Source of the DNA: Corynebacterium mustelae
GTDB taxonomy: Bacteria; Actinomycetota; Actinomycetes; Mycobacteriales; Mycobacteriaceae
DNA length: 64,000 bases
Reading direction: 5' to 3'
NCBI RefSeq assembly: GCF_001020985.1
Contig: NZ_CP011542.1
Location: forward strand, 2,914,001 to 2,978,000
Positions 38,174 through 48,340 of this stretch are shown in pieces. The translations under genes were made by a program, and so were the position numbers. The first letter of the stretch is position 1, and the number at the start of each line of letters is the position of its first letter. The notes beneath the pieces are model-generated. The model searched no databases and had not been told where the DNA came from. It saw only the letters and a program-made list of their open reading frames with translations.

Positions 38174-38655
38174 ACGGCAACCACCGCCTCCACATCAGAT
38201 CGATCAAGCTTTTCGACGATCCTAGCAACCGGCGTCCCCAAAAGCTGCGCATCCGGGTCGGCAGCCAACCACGGAACCAAAACAAATGCCCGGTGATGGG
38301 CCCACGGGTGTGGCAACAGCAACATCGGGTCGTCGCAAAGCACCTCATGACCAGACTCATCAATAACTTGCACAACATCGACATCAAGCGTCCGCGGACC
38401 CCACCGTTTGATTCGCACTCGCTCAGCAGCTTCTTCAAGCCGCTGTCCACGCCGTAGCAATTCCATCGGGCTTTGATCAACTTCAACAATCACCACGGCG
38501 TTGAGAAACTCATCCTGATCTGTCACGCCCCACGGCGGTGTGGAAAAAACTGGTGACCGTGCAACAATTTCACCTGCAAATTCGTCAAAAACTGTTTGCA
38601 GAAGCTCGTAGCGATCGTCCATATTCGAACCGATCGATAATACTGCCCGAATCAT
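38170..38655 (-). CDS. folK: 6-hydroxymethyl-7,8-dihydropterin pyrophosphokinase
   Basis: Transfers pyrophosphate from ATP to the pterin in folate synthesis. The 161-residue protein has the start SIGSNMDDRY, the metal/ATP motif RWGPRTLDVDVV and the HPWAHHRAFVLVPW motif. ATGA overlaps with both folB and the DUF3180 gene show tight operon packing. An 11-mer copy lies at 38208. Confidence 0.95.
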   Translation of the reverse strand: MIRAVLSIGSNMDDRYELLQTVFDEFAGEIVARSPVFSTPPWGVTDQDEFLNAVVIVEVDQSPMELLRRGQRLEEAAERVRIKRWGPRTLDVDVVQVIDESGHEVLCDDPMLLLPHPWAHHRAFVLVPWLAADPDAQLLGTPVARIVEKLDRSDVEAVVAV

Positions 38656-39023
38656 GACCTCCCCCTAGACCTGCGCGCAACCACTGCAACATCCGAAAAC
38701 TCCATCGGAATCGGCGCGTGTGGTTTGTGCACCGTCACTTCGACCGCAAAAAGTTGGTCAAACGTCGCCATAATCTCATCAGCAATAAGCCCGGCCACAC
38801 GTTCAATCAAATCACAGCTAGGCCCGGTAACCACGTCATGCGCAATCTGCGCCAATTCCGCGTAATTGATCGTGGTTGCCAAATCATCTGTCTCGGCAGC
38901 CAACGAAAAATCAAGCCAACAGGTCACATCCACCTGAAACTCTTGACCGACTCGTTTCTCTTCGGGGAAAACCCCATGATACCCATAGGCCTTCAACCCA
39001 GAAAGCTCAATGCGATCCGCCAT
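38652..39023 (-). CDS. folB: Dihydroneopterin aldolase
   Basis: Converts dihydroneopterin to hydroxymethyl-dihydropterin and glycolaldehyde. The 123-residue protein has LKAYGYHGVFPEEKRVGQEF with the active-site tyrosine and glutamate, and KPHAPIPMEFSDVAV at the C-terminus. Second gene of the fol cluster, overlapping folK by ATGA. Confidence 0.95.
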   Translation of the reverse strand: MADRIELSGLKAYGYHGVFPEEKRVGQEFQVDVTCWLDFSLAAETDDLATTINYAELAQIAHDVVTGPSCDLIERVAGLIADEIMATFDQLFAVEVTVHKPHAPIPMEFSDVAVVARRSRGRS

Positions 39024-39031
39024 AGTACCGA

Positions 39032-39832
39032 TTACTCCCCTCGTCTAATTCGCGCTGCGACGTCAACTGCCGAGCGTGAACTAACCACATCGTGCACTCG
39101 AACCCCCCACACCCCTTGAGCCGCCACGATTGCCGTTACTGCTGCTGTAGCTATGTCCACCTGAGGGCCCAATTCAGCCAAGAATCGCTTTCGCGACGCC
39201 CCAACCAGCAGCGGAAAACCAATATCGGCCAACCTATCTAAACCATGCAGCAGCGCCCAGTTATTAGCAGCAGTCTTGGCAAAACCTAAGCCCGGATCAA
39301 GACAGATTTGGCTGGGGTTCACCCCAGCCTCCAGCGCAGAATCAATAAGAGAATGCAGCTTCGCTGTCACCTCTTCCACCACGTGCACACCATGGTGGGC
39401 ACCAGCGGCGTCACCAAACCGATCCGTCTGCCAGTGCATAAGGCACACCGGAATCTGAGATTCCGCCATCACCTTAAGCATGCGCGGGTCCGCGGCACCG
39501 CCAGAAACATCGTTGATCATCGACACGCCTGCCGCCACGCATGCCTCAGCCACCGACGCACGCATCGTATCAACTGACGTGGTGATTCCCTCGTTAGCCA
39601 GTTCGGAAATCACCGGCAGCACCCGACGCTTTTCAATCTCCTCCGGTACCCGTACCGCACCTGGTCGAGTAGATTCCCCACCAACATCGATAATGTCCGC
39701 ACCATGGTCAATCAAGCTGTGGGCATGACTGATCGCGGCGTCAAAATCTATGAATTTCCCACCATCGGAAAACGAATCAGAAGTGACGTTGACGATGCCC
39801 ATCACTTGAGTACGACCATGAGTGTCAAACAT
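39032..39832 (-). CDS. folP: Dihydropteroate synthase
   Basis: Joins p-aminobenzoate to hydroxymethyl-dihydropterin pyrophosphate; target of sulfonamides. The 266-residue TIM barrel shows VNVTSDSFSDGG, ESTRPGA, DPGLGFAKT and GASRKRFL, all typical. It is 3 nt from folE and 8 nt from folB. Confidence 0.96.
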   Translation of the reverse strand: MFDTHGRTQVMGIVNVTSDSFSDGGKFIDFDAAISHAHSLIDHGADIIDVGGESTRPGAVRVPEEIEKRRVLPVISELANEGITTSVDTMRASVAEACVAAGVSMINDVSGGAADPRMLKVMAESQIPVCLMHWQTDRFGDAAGAHHGVHVVEEVTAKLHSLIDSALEAGVNPSQICLDPGLGFAKTAANNWALLHGLDRLADIGFPLLVGASRKRFLAELGPQVDIATAAVTAIVAAQGVWGVRVHDVVSSRSAVDVAARIRRGE

Positions 39833-39835
39833 GTG

Positions 39836-40405
39836 CTATCCCCAGATAAGACTCAGGGCTTCAGCCCGGGAAGCCGCATCCCGTTTGAAACCGCCGCGCA
39901 CGGCCGACGTTGTGGTCGACGCCCCCGGTTTCCTGATTCCCCGCATGGCCATACACAAATGCTCGCATTCGATAACCACGATTACCGAGTGGGCCTCTAA
40001 TTTGTCCACCAATGCATCAGCCACCTGTGAGGTCAGCCGCTCTTGCACCTGCGGACGTTTAGCAAACAAATCAACCAACCGGGCCAATTTACTTAGTCCA
40101 GTCACCTTTCCGGAGGCACCAGGAATATACCCGATATGTGCCTTACCGAAGAATGGCACCAAGTGGTGTTCGCAAGTGGAATAGATCGGGATGTCCTTAA
40201 CCAGTACCAATTCCCGGTGATCCTCGTTGAAGGTTTTATTCAAAACCTCAGTCGGGTCGGAGTGTAAACCAGCAAATATTTCCGCATACGCACGCGCAAC
40301 CCGTGCAGGAGTCTCCCGCAACCCCTCACGATCCGGGTCCTCTCCCACAGCTAATAACAATTCCCGAACAGCCGCCTCCGCGCGGGCCTGGTCGAAAGAA
40401 CCCAT
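39836..40405 (-). CDS. folE: GTP cyclohydrolase I
   Basis: Makes dihydroneopterin triphosphate from GTP. The 189-residue protein has the zinc and active-site residues in [21 protein letters not shown] and the second [11 protein letters not shown] motif. Its start overlaps the ftsH stop as TAATG. With folP, folB and folK it provides the dihydropteroate branch of folate synthesis. Confidence 0.97.
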   Translation of the reverse strand: MGSFDQARAEAAVRELLLAVGEDPDREGLRETPARVARAYAEIFAGLHSDPTEVLNKTFNEDHRELVLVKDIPIYSTCEHHLVPFFGKAHIGYIPGASGKVTGLSKLARLVDLFAKRPQVQERLTSQVADALVDKLEAHSVIVVIECEHLCMAMRGIRKPGASTTTSAVRGGFKRDAASRAEALSLIWG

Positions 40406-42789
40406 TAGTTCTTCTCCTCGTCTTTCGACTGTTCATCATTCCACGGGTTTTCCGTGCGCTCATTCTCCGGCAACCGGAACCCGATTTCTTCCGTCGGAGC
40501 TACCGGCTGCGGTTGTGGTTGCGGTGTGGTTTGGCTTGCATAAGGATTTGTTGCTTTATCGCCTGGCACAGTCCACCCAGCCGGCGGAGGGGTGCCAGCA
40601 TAGCGGGTTTGTTCCTGATCGGGATCGCTTGGAACCACCGGCACCATTTCCGTTGGATAGGCCTTCGGATTAGGGCCCACTGCACCTGGTGCAGCCTGGG
40701 AGGCGTCCTGCGGGCCAGATTGCGGTGCCGATTGAGCTGCAGTTGGTGGGGTCGGCTGTGGCACAGCCATCTGACCTGCCGCTAGTTCCTCAGCACGCTT
40801 TGCCCGAGCAGCTTTCGACGCCTCCAATAGCGAAAATGGTTTTGGTGGTTCTTCGCCGCGCTCAATTGCAAGTTCAGTTGGGGTTTTCACCGGCTCCCGG
40901 CCAGCCTGACGTGGGAACCGTACGTCCTCATCGGGGAAGACTTCCCCAACCTCACGCGGCGTAATTCCGTCGAAAAGCGCCTCTAAATCTGGTCGCCGCA
41001 GAGTCTCTTTTTCCAAAAGTTTCTCCGCCAACAAATCTAAATAATCGCGATACTCGGCAAGAATGTTGTACGCCTCAGTGTGCGCCTTATCCATCAAGTA
41101 TTTCATCTCGCGATCGATCTGCGCCGCCGTTTCTGGCGAATATTCCAACGACCCTTGACCAGGCCGACCGGAGAAAGGATCACCCTGTTCATCGCCATAT
41201 TTCACCATGCCTAGCGATGGGCTCATCCCGTATTCCACCAACATTGCTTTCGCGATCTTGGTAGCCATCTCAATATCCGCCGATGCGCCAGTAGTCGGTT
41301 CACCAAAAACCAATTCCTCGGCTGCACGACCACCCATGGCGAAGACCAACCGGGCAAACAACTCATCCCGGTTGTACATCCCTTTGTCGTCTTCTTGCGC
41401 TGTCATCGCATGGCCACCGGTTTTACCGCGCGCCAAAATGGTCACCTTATATACTCGCTCTATGTTCTTTAGCGCCCACGCGGCCAACGTATGACCGCCC
41501 TCATGGTAAGCGGTGACCTTCTTTTCCTTCTCGGAAATAACCTTACTGGAACGTCGCGGTCCTCCAATGACGCGATCGGTTGCCTCTTCTAAAGCATCAG
41601 CGGTGATGACGTTGCCACCGATACGCGCAGTCAGCAATGCTGCCTCATTGAGCACATTGGCTAAATCTGCGCCAGACATTCCCGCAGTACGACGCGCCAA
41701 GGCCTTCAGGTCTGCGTCTTTGGCGAATGGCTTCCCCTTTGCATGCACTTCAAGAATTTGTTCACGCCCTTTCAAATCCGGGTTTGTAACCGGAATCTGC
41801 CGGTCGAACCGGCCAGGCCGCAACAACGCTTGGTCAAGAATATCGGGGCGGTTAGTGGCAGCCATAAGGATCACGCCTTCTCGATCACCAAAACCATCCA
41901 TCTCAACCAGCAATTGGTTTAGGGTCTGTTCACGTTCATCATGGCCGCCGCCCATGCCGGACCCGCGCTGGCGCCCCACCGCATCGATTTCATCGACAAA
42001 GATAATGCAAGGAGAGTTTTCCCGCGCTTGCTTAAACAGGTCGCGCACCCGCGACGCGCCTACACCGACAAACATTTCCACAAAATCCGAGCCGGATATG
42101 GAATAAAACGGAACGCCTGCTTCGCCCGCAACCGCGCGAGCCAAAAGAGTCTTACCCGTACCTGGGGGTCCGTATAAAAGAACACCACGCGGAATCTTCG
42201 CCCCCAACGCTTCGTAGCGCGTCGGGTCTTGCAGAAAGTCTTTAATCTCCTGTAGTTCGTCGACAGCTTCGTCGGCACCAGCAACATCTGCAAAGGTGTT
42301 GGTAGGCATATCCTTGGTTAGTTCTTTGGCCTTTGAACCTGCAAAACCAAAGACCCCCATGCCGCCGCCTTGCATTCGGCTGAACATCCACATGATCAAA
42401 CCAAACACAATCAACATCGGCAGGATATAACCCAACATCTGCATCAAGAAATTATCTTGCGTGACATTGGTTGTGAACTTATCGGTTTTCGACTCAGAAA
42501 CCTTGGCAAAAATCTCCGGCGAAGTTCGCGCCGGATACTGTGCCATGATTTCTTTTACGTCTTTTTTGCCCTCATGCTCAATTCCGGATTTGAGCTTCAG
42601 ACGCAATCGTTGCTCGCGATCGTCAATATTGGCTTCCGCAACGTTGTTCTTCTCTAACTGGGTAATTGCCACAGATGTTTCTACCTTGACAAAGCCCCGG
42701 GTTGAGGAGCCAAACAACGAAATCAGGTAGAGGGAAATCAAGACGATCGCTGTAATCGCCGCAATTTGAATGATCTTATTATTCTTCAC
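40405..42789 (-). CDS. ftsH: ATP-dependent zinc metalloprotease FtsH
   Basis: Membrane-anchored AAA protease for quality control of membrane and regulatory proteins. The 794-residue protein has two N-terminal membrane helices, a AAA domain ([17 protein letters not shown]), the SRH region and the zinc site [10 protein letters not shown] (HExxH-like HEGGH). A long proline/glutamine/alanine-rich C-terminal tail (about 660-794) is typical of actinobacterial FtsH. I start it at GTG 42789, with AAGG 9 nt upstream. An 11-mer copy lies at 40968. Confidence 0.95.
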   Translation of the reverse strand: MKNNKIIQIAAITAIVLISLYLISLFGSSTRGFVKVETSVAITQLEKNNVAEANIDDREQRLRLKLKSGIEHEGKKDVKEIMAQYPARTSPEIFAKVSESKTDKFTTNVTQDNFLMQMLGYILPMLIVFGLIMWMFSRMQGGGMGVFGFAGSKAKELTKDMPTNTFADVAGADEAVDELQEIKDFLQDPTRYEALGAKIPRGVLLYGPPGTGKTLLARAVAGEAGVPFYSISGSDFVEMFVGVGASRVRDLFKQARENSPCIIFVDEIDAVGRQRGSGMGGGHDEREQTLNQLLVEMDGFGDREGVILMAATNRPDILDQALLRPGRFDRQIPVTNPDLKGREQILEVHAKGKPFAKDADLKALARRTAGMSGADLANVLNEAALLTARIGGNVITADALEEATDRVIGGPRRSSKVISEKEKKVTAYHEGGHTLAAWALKNIERVYKVTILARGKTGGHAMTAQEDDKGMYNRDELFARLVFAMGGRAAEELVFGEPTTGASADIEMATKIAKAMLVEYGMSPSLGMVKYGDEQGDPFSGRPGQGSLEYSPETAAQIDREMKYLMDKAHTEAYNILAEYRDYLDLLAEKLLEKETLRRPDLEALFDGITPREVGEVFPDEDVRFPRQAGREPVKTPTELAIERGEEPPKPFSLLEASKAARAKRAEELAAGQMAVPQPTPPTAAQSAPQSGPQDASQAAPGAVGPNPKAYPTEMVPVVPSDPDQEQTRYAGTPPPAGWTVPGDKATNPYASQTTPQPQPQPVAPTEEIGFRLPENERTENPWNDEQSKDEEKN

Positions 42790-42868
42790 GTTCACACACC
42801 TTGGGGCCCAGTACAACCCCGTGGCCTCATACTAGTCACTAATGAAATCAACACTTAACTAACGACAA

Positions 42869-42885
42869 AACCCCGCGCCGAGGTT
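42869..42885 (-). terminator. hpt terminator
   Basis: Minus-strand hairpin AACCTCG / CGGGGTT (7 bp with one wobble) with a 3-nt loop, followed by TTTTG. Lies downstream of hpt and upstream of ftsH, so it ends the hpt transcript. Confidence 0.65.
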
Positions 42886-42940
42886 CCCACGCATAAAACA
42901 TGACCTCAAAGCAAACGGGGACATCGGAACGGAATTAAAG

Positions 42941-43537
42941 CTACGCGTCTGAATATACATTAGGGTGTAGCGTTCCAACATATGGCAAATCCCGATACCG
43001 CTCCGCGTAATCAAGCCCATAGCCGATCACAAACTCATTAGGAATATCAAAACCAATATCCAGCAAATCAACCTTTGCGGTGACAGCTTCCGGCTTACGC
43101 AACAAGGTAACAACCTCAAGTGATTTAGGCTTCCGGTTCTTCAAATTCCGCACCAACCAGCTAAGTGTCAAGCCAGAATCAATGATGTCTTCGACAATCA
43201 ATACATCACGACCCTCAATATCGCGGTCCAAATCTTTAAGAATCCGCACCACACCAGATGAAGTCGTTGCATTGCCGTAAGAAGAAACCGCCATAAATTC
43301 GACTTGCGACGGAATGCTCAACGCACGAGCAAAATCGGTAATGAAGAACACCGCACCCTTCAATACACAAACCAGAATGAGGTCATCCGCTGCGTCTTGG
43401 TAGCGTTGAGATATCTTGTCTGCCATTTCCTGGATACGAGAACGAAGCAGGTCCTCCCCAATCAAAACCGCTTCGACGTCGTCGCCATATCGATGAGGCG
43501 GAACATTAAAATCTTTAGCTGAATGCATCTCGGTCAC
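42941..43537 (-). CDS. hpt: Hypoxanthine phosphoribosyltransferase
   Basis: Salvages hypoxanthine and guanine using PRPP. The 198-residue protein has the PRPP motif VLIVEDIIDSGLTL and the hydrophobic YGLDYAERYRDLPYVG tail. GTG 43537 has GAGAGGA 11 nt upstream; an ATG at 43528 (MHSAKDF) is the alternative. In M. tuberculosis hpt and tilS are adjacent; here the 44.8-kb gene lies between them. Confidence 0.95.
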   Translation of the reverse strand: MTEMHSAKDFNVPPHRYGDDVEAVLIGEDLLRSRIQEMADKISQRYQDAADDLILVCVLKGAVFFITDFARALSIPSQVEFMAVSSYGNATTSSGVVRILKDLDRDIEGRDVLIVEDIIDSGLTLSWLVRNLKNRKPKSLEVVTLLRKPEAVTAKVDLLDIGFDIPNEFVIGYGLDYAERYRDLPYVGTLHPNVYSDA

Positions 43538-43745
43538 GATCGAAAGCGTCCTCTCGGAGAAGTTTGATAACCAGCGAAACTAATTGGTGTTGATCTTTAA
43601 GAAAAACAACAGCGCAAAACGCACGCAATACCCAAAAGTCTGCCATGTTTATCAAAGCTTTACCAACCTTCAGTAAAGCTCCTACTCAAAACTATCGATA
43701 TTCTTGATCGAAACCCGCTGCCTGCCACCGCGCACGAACAAAAGC

Positions 43746-44825
43746 TTACGCAGCTAACTTTTCCGATATCGGAACCACATGTTTTCCTGGCGACTTTCGG
43801 TTCGGGTTCAACTGCAGAAGGCGAGAGACCATCGGAATTAAGCCATCTGCCAGTTCACGTGGCGATAAGCGCAAGGGGTGATACCCCTGGTTTGCGATTT
43901 GAATCTGCCTAAGCCGCTCATCCTGAAGTACGTCCACCAGACCACGCCCCTGCGCTTGCAAATGCTCCGGGTCGTATTTCATATCTCCATCAATTTCCAC
44001 CTGAAGCCAACCGTCAATGAGTAGATCAATTCGTCGTTTCTGCAACTCGCCATATTCTGAACGGGTATAGACCACAGCTTGGACATCAATCCGCCGAATC
44101 CCCAATTCCCGAGCCGACTGCACCAGAATCCATCGTGCGAATGTTTCCCACACGCTCTCTGCAGAGTCTACGGCTAGAGCAAGCAATTTCAGCGCCCTAC
44201 CAACTCCCGGACGCCCTCGGCGGGCAAGCAAATATCGCTTCAAAGCAGCCGCTGTGGCATTGCCGGGCCCAAGCACTCGACGCACCAATGCGCTTTCGAT
44301 AAACGCCAAGGCTTCCAATTCGCCATGCCACAGCAAAATATCAACAAAGGTTCGGGGCACACTCGTCACACGCAATCCGTGCACAGTTTCGATTTCATCC
44401 TGCGGCAGCAGTCGATCCCTATATCGGATATTTTTTCGCCATTTTCTCCGACTCGGTGGCCTCCGAGCTTCCGGCAAGCACAGGTCAATTGTGGCAATCC
44501 GTCCTAAATTAAGTGTGGGCAAACCGTGCACTTCAGCCGCCGCCAAACCACATAGAACCGCTGTCCGCAACCCGTAACCAACTGCAAACACCTGCGCTTT
44601 TCGACGCTCCCACCACCGCAATCCACTAAAAACATCTCGCCGAGTGAAAATCCGCGGTGTCAATCGCACATATTCCTTGGCCCAAGCCAAATCAGCTAGT
44701 GCATCATTTCTTGCTTTTCCCGAGTCCGGCAATCTCAATAGTTGCACTTTCCTATCACCAGGTACCACCCAGCATTGACCGCTCATTCCAACCCCTATTG
44801 GCTCATTTGTTCTAATAAAATCCAT
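43746..44825 (-). CDS. AbiEi/DUF559-type protein with C-terminal nuclease fold
   Basis: About 359 residues. The central part (RTAVLCGLAAAEVHGLP ... IETVHGLRVTSVPRTFVDI) matches the AbiEi-antitoxin-like family common in actinobacteria. The C-terminus (RRIDLLIDGWLQVEIDGDMKYD ... QDERLRQIQIANQGYHPLRLS) fits a Vsr/DUF559-type PD-(D/E)xK nuclease core. No AbiEii-like toxin gene is adjacent. I start at ATG 44825; a TTG 27 nt further up is possible. It splits the hpt-tilS pair of the ancestral order. An 11-mer copy lies at 44595. Confidence 0.75.
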   Translation of the reverse strand: MDFIRTNEPIGVGMSGQCWVVPGDRKVQLLRLPDSGKARNDALADLAWAKEYVRLTPRIFTRRDVFSGLRWWERRKAQVFAVGYGLRTAVLCGLAAAEVHGLPTLNLGRIATIDLCLPEARRPPSRRKWRKNIRYRDRLLPQDEIETVHGLRVTSVPRTFVDILLWHGELEALAFIESALVRRVLGPGNATAAALKRYLLARRGRPGVGRALKLLALAVDSAESVWETFARWILVQSARELGIRRIDVQAVVYTRSEYGELQKRRIDLLIDGWLQVEIDGDMKYDPEHLQAQGRGLVDVLQDERLRQIQIANQGYHPLRLSPRELADGLIPMVSRLLQLNPNRKSPGKHVVPISEKLAA

Positions 44826-44930
44826 CTTCCACAAAACAGCCTTACTACACAATGGGAAAACTAAAATTCATGGGTAAATTAACCCCATTCGGGGCAGCTC
44901 ACTTTCAGATACTTCCCTGCCCTGTCTTGC

Positions 44931-45176
44931 GTGTGCTGCATTCGCAACAAAATCAGGCGGCCAGCGCGCGTCGAAAAGCACGGATCGCAGCACAGAGCAA
45001 ATTGGCGAAACTACTAGCAACCAAACGCTAAGTGAGTGCTGCGTTTCATGCCTGAATGGCCGTTCACCTGGCATCGAAAAGCACAAAACGCAGCACAGAA
45101 CCTGCGGGGACTGTGCTGCGTTTCCGCGCACAACGGCACCCGACACGCCACACCACCCCGCCCCACCGCAGCACAC
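44931..45176. repeat. Three 65-bp inverted-end elements
   Basis: Units at 44931-44995, 45034-45098 and 45111-45176 (65, 65 and 66 bp). End sequences vary slightly (GTGTGCTGCA, GAGTGCTGCG, CTGTGCTGCG; CGCAGCACAG twice). The first two contain the 11-mer or a one-base variant. They fill most of the 380-bp gap between the AbiEi-like gene and tilS; I see nothing else there. Confidence 0.88.
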
Positions 45177-45206
45177 AGCATTCAGTGCAACACAACCACA
45201 GCCGGG

Positions 45207-46100
45207 CTAGCTGGATCCCGTGCGGACCTCAAGTTTGCCCGCAGCCCGCAACACTTGCCCCCCTTCAACCGCCACGGCCCCTTGCCCGTGCCAGTTGGTA
45301 ACCAACGCGTCGATGGCTTGCAATTGCTTAAACCCCGCATCGCAGCCTGCCGATCGTAGCATCGCCATATAACTGCGTCGCCGAAGCGCAATGGGCATCG
45401 CGACCAGCTCGGCACAGGTTATGCTTCCGGGCATAGCATCTAACACCGCAGCATCATCTCGGGCAAGTGCTGCGGCTGCGGCTAGCGCGGGCACCGGGTC
45501 ACCACCGTGGATATCGGCAAGAAGTGGCAATAATTCATGGCGTATGCGAACCCGCTTGAAGCTGGGGTCAGTATTCATGGGGTCATCCCACGGGTGTAGC
45601 CCCAGCTCTACACAGGCAGTACGGGTGTCTGCTCGCCGCACCCCAAGCAACGGCCGCACCACGTGGCTATGCTCTGCCATGCCGATCGCCCGGCCACGCA
45701 AACTACCGAGTATGTAGGTTTCCGCCTGGTCGTCCATGGTGTGCGCGACCCATAGCGGACGGGTCCCCGCTTCGGCGAGCAGGGCATCGTAGCGCACCTG
45801 CCGCGCCTGCGCCTCAACGTTTCCCGGCGGAACTGTAACCGCAATGCTTTTCGACGCCGCCCCCATCGCTTGGGCTTGCTGTGCTGCCTTCGCAGCAATG
45901 TCTGCGGATTCGGATTGCAACCCATGGTCAATGCAGATAGCTAGGACGTCACGCCCTTCAGCGCATGCGGCTGCGACCAGTGCCAATGAGTCCGCCCCGC
46001 CCGATAGTCCGATGGCTGGGTCTCCTGGAAATTCGCGGATGGCCTGCCGGATTTTTAAGAAGGCGGGGCTTCGGTCAGGCCAAAACGGTTTTCGTTTCAT
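45207..46100 (-). CDS. tilS: tRNA(Ile)-lysidine synthase
   Basis: Modifies C34 of the AUA-decoding tRNA-Ile to lysidine. The 297-residue protein has the ATP-pyrophosphatase P-loop GLSGGADSLALVAAA and the RPLLGVRRADT segment; the C-terminal domain is short as in mycobacteria. ATG at 46100 overlaps the dacB stop by ATGA. An 11-mer copy lies at 45846. Confidence 0.94.
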   Translation of the reverse strand: MKRKPFWPDRSPAFLKIRQAIREFPGDPAIGLSGGADSLALVAAACAEGRDVLAICIDHGLQSESADIAAKAAQQAQAMGAASKSIAVTVPPGNVEAQARQVRYDALLAEAGTRPLWVAHTMDDQAETYILGSLRGRAIGMAEHSHVVRPLLGVRRADTRTACVELGLHPWDDPMNTDPSFKRVRIRHELLPLLADIHGGDPVPALAAAAALARDDAAVLDAMPGSITCAELVAMPIALRRRSYMAMLRSAGCDAGFKQLQAIDALVTNWHGQGAVAVEGGQVLRAAGKLEVRTGSS

Positions 46101-47350
46101 GGGGCTGTTCGGATTGCGCTGGTTAATTCGTCCATGGCGGCGCGTGCTGGTAGGACTGGACTGTCATTGCAGATAATGGCGAAGCTGTAGGTGTGCCCAG
46201 ACTCCGCAGCGATGGTTCCGGCGAGCGCTGCTGTGTCAGTGAGGGTTCCAGTTTTTGCCCGTACATATCCCCTACCTGCTTTATCCAGATAGCGATCAAT
46301 GAGGGTGCCGGAGCCGCCTGCCACAGGCAAGGTTGTAAACAGCGGCGCTAGTTTATTGTCTGTGCCAGCTGCGGTGATGACGGAATTGAGCAGTCCGGCC
46401 GAAATCCGGTTGTCTGTCGAAAGTCCAGAGTTATCTTTGACCACGATATCTTCAGCTACCGTGAAGCGTTCTGCCAGGATACGCATGGTTTCCCCCGCAG
46501 GATCGGAACCTGATAATTCCCGCCCGATCGCTTCGGCCATAACGTTATCTGACTCCTCCATCATTGCTTCCAGCCGATCCCTAAGCGGCGGGGATTGCAC
46601 AGTTGCGAGGGTGGGGGCAGTTTCCTTATCTCCTGAAAAAGTGGTGTAACCATAGGTGGGCACGCCCAGTTCTCCAGCGACAGCTTTAGCCACATCGAGT
46701 GCTGGGGCATGCGATCTAGGTAAGTCCCCAGAATCACCACCTAGCCTACCGCCATGGATCATCGCAGGCTCCAATGGGGCAACGAAACCGCCATCGATGT
46801 CTCGCCGGTCCCATGTTTCCAGGAAACTGGGGGCAGTCCAGATGGAGGTATCAATGAGAATGTTTTTGACGTTAGGCAGCTTCGCGGAAATCTGCTGTGC
46901 CAGATCACTGATGGTTTTCTCCGTCATCCAAACATCGCCAGCAGCAATGATAACGGCGGTGTCTTCCCCTTGCTGTTTCACTTCTGTAATGATGCGGTCG
47001 GCGGGATCCAGTGTAAGCAACGCGGCCGCCGCGGTAAGAGTTTTGGTTGTTGAAGCAGGCAACAGTGCCGCGTTAGGGTCCCGAGAAAGCACAACTTCTC
47101 CGGTGGCGAGGTCACGGATGTCGATGCTGGCGCGGCCAAGCCGGGCGTCGTCAAGCATAGGTTGAAGGGCAGCGAGCGAAACGTCCCTGGCTGGGGTGAG
47201 TGGGGTGAACGGTTGGGGGGCGTCGATAAGCGGTGGCGCCGGATCGTAATACAGCTGATTAACCTGCGTAACCACAATCCCAGCTGTAACTGTAGCCACA
47301 ACCGTAACGGTTGCGGCGGCCGTTGCTACCCACCATTTCGCATTCTTCAC
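46097..47350 (-). CDS. dacB: D-alanyl-D-alanine carboxypeptidase/endopeptidase, PBP4 family
   Basis: Trims peptidoglycan cross-links. The 417-residue protein has an N-terminal membrane anchor or signal (VATAAATVTVVATVTAGIVV), then a peptidase S13 domain: active-site SxxK (PASTTKTLTAAAAL), SDN (EESDNVMAEA) and KTG (RAKTGTLTDTA). Matches Rv3627c, which also precedes tilS. GTG start at 47350; TAGGGT lies just upstream, so it may be leaderless. Divergent from ppa. Confidence 0.93.
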   Translation of the reverse strand: MKNAKWWVATAAATVTVVATVTAGIVVTQVNQLYYDPAPPLIDAPQPFTPLTPARDVSLAALQPMLDDARLGRASIDIRDLATGEVVLSRDPNAALLPASTTKTLTAAAALLTLDPADRIITEVKQQGEDTAVIIAAGDVWMTEKTISDLAQQISAKLPNVKNILIDTSIWTAPSFLETWDRRDIDGGFVAPLEPAMIHGGRLGGDSGDLPRSHAPALDVAKAVAGELGVPTYGYTTFSGDKETAPTLATVQSPPLRDRLEAMMEESDNVMAEAIGRELSGSDPAGETMRILAERFTVAEDIVVKDNSGLSTDNRISAGLLNSVITAAGTDNKLAPLFTTLPVAGGSGTLIDRYLDKAGRGYVRAKTGTLTDTAALAGTIAAESGHTYSFAIICNDSPVLPARAAMDELTSAIRTAP

Positions 47351-47429
47351 CCCACTACCCTAACCCAGCCACTAAACAAGGTAGAATAACCCGAGTTAGA
47401 AACCCCCGCACAACTTTCAAGGAGAAAGA

Positions 47430-47900
47430 ATGGAAGTCACCATTGAGATCCCTAAGGGCTCACGCAACAAGTACGAAGTCGACCACGAAACCGGCAAAGT
47501 TTACCTCGACCGCTACCTGTTCACCCCTATGGCATACCCATTGGACTACGGCTTCATCGACCACACCCTCGGCGAAGACGGCGACCCGCTGGACGCCCTT
47601 GTGATCCTGCCGGAACCAGTGTTCCCCGGCGTCATCGTGAAGGCACGCCCTCTTGGTGTATTCAAGATGACTGACGAAGCTGGCGGCGACGACAAACTCC
47701 TGTGCGTAGTCGACGACCCACGCTGGGCACACCTGCAAGACCTCACAGACGTTTCCGAACAACTCCGTGACGAAATCGAGCACTTCTTCGTCCACTACAA
47801 AGACTTAGAGCCAAACAAGGAAGTAATCGGCTCCGGTTGGGCAGACAAAGCCGAGGCAGAAAAGATTTTCGCCGAAGCAATCGAGCGCCACAACACATAA
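47430..47900 (+). CDS. ppa: Inorganic pyrophosphatase
   Basis: Hydrolyses pyrophosphate. The 156-residue class I enzyme has the core [17 protein letters not shown] and the metal-binding [32 protein letters not shown] precedes the ATG, a strong ribosome site compared with the leaderless genes nearby. Order dacB-ppa matches Rv3627c-Rv3628. Confidence 0.97.
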   Translation: MEVTIEIPKGSRNKYEVDHETGKVYLDRYLFTPMAYPLDYGFIDHTLGEDGDPLDALVILPEPVFPGVIVKARPLGVFKMTDEAGGDDKLLCVVDDPRWAHLQDLTDVSEQLRDEIEHFFVHYKDLEPNKEVIGSGWADKAEAEKIFAEAIERHNT

Positions 47901-47908
47901 ATCTTTCC

Positions 47909-47938
47909 ACCTCCAGCACACACCGCTGGAGGTTTTTC
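47909..47938 (+). terminator. ppa terminator
   Basis: Perfect 9-bp stem (ACCTCCAGC at 47909-47917, complement at 47925-47933), 7-nt loop, then TTTTTC. A textbook intrinsic terminator 8 nt after the ppa stop codon. Confidence 0.92.
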
Positions 47939-47951
47939 TATACTCAACACC

Positions 47952-48239
47952 ATGCGCGAAGTACAAGTAACCGAAGTCCCCGCAGACGCCCAACTCATTG
48001 ATGTCCGTGAAACGGACGAATTTGCAGCCAGGCATGCCGCAGGGGCCGTCAATATCCCCATGAGCACCATCGCAGAACGCGTTTCCGAACTAGACGGAGA
48101 CCGTGACATATACCTCATCTGTCAGGCAGGTGGGCGCAGCATGCGGGTAGCCGAGTATCTGGCAGAAACTGGCCTGCCCGTCATCAATGTTGCAGGTGGT
48201 ACCGGAGCTTGGATCGCAGCAGGGCTCCCCACCGAGTAA
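47952..48239 (+). CDS. Single-domain rhodanese-like protein
   Basis: 95 residues, cytosolic. The active loop CQAGGRS carries the sulfur-accepting cysteine (about residue 57); the rest follows the rhodanese fold (LIDVRETDEFAARHAAGAVNIP ... NVAGGTGAWIAAGLPTE). It probably moves sulfane sulfur, partner unknown. TATACT at 47939-47944 lies 7 nt before the ATG without a Shine-Dalgarno, so it looks leaderless, with its promoter set against the ppa terminator. Confidence 0.9.
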   Translation: MREVQVTEVPADAQLIDVRETDEFAARHAAGAVNIPMSTIAERVSELDGDRDIYLICQAGGRSMRVAEYLAETGLPVINVAGGTGAWIAAGLPTE

Positions 48240-48275
48240 TCCTTCAGCCACCTTGAGGGGATCGCGCGCCCACCT

Positions 48276-48340
48276 GTGTGCTGCGATCCTTGCTTTTCGA
48301 CGCCCCTACAGCACCCACCCACGCCACAAACGCAGCACAC
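48276..48340. repeat. 65-bp inverted-end element containing the 11-mer
   Basis: GTGTGCTGCG at 48276-48285 and CGCAGCACAC at 48331-48340, 65 bp. The interior holds GCTTTTCGACG at 48292. The rest of 48341-48740 is AT-rich leader sequence in which I see only a tiny possible frame (GTG 48636 to TGA 48689, 17 codons, with AAGGA before it) and no recognised regulatory element. Confidence 0.92.
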
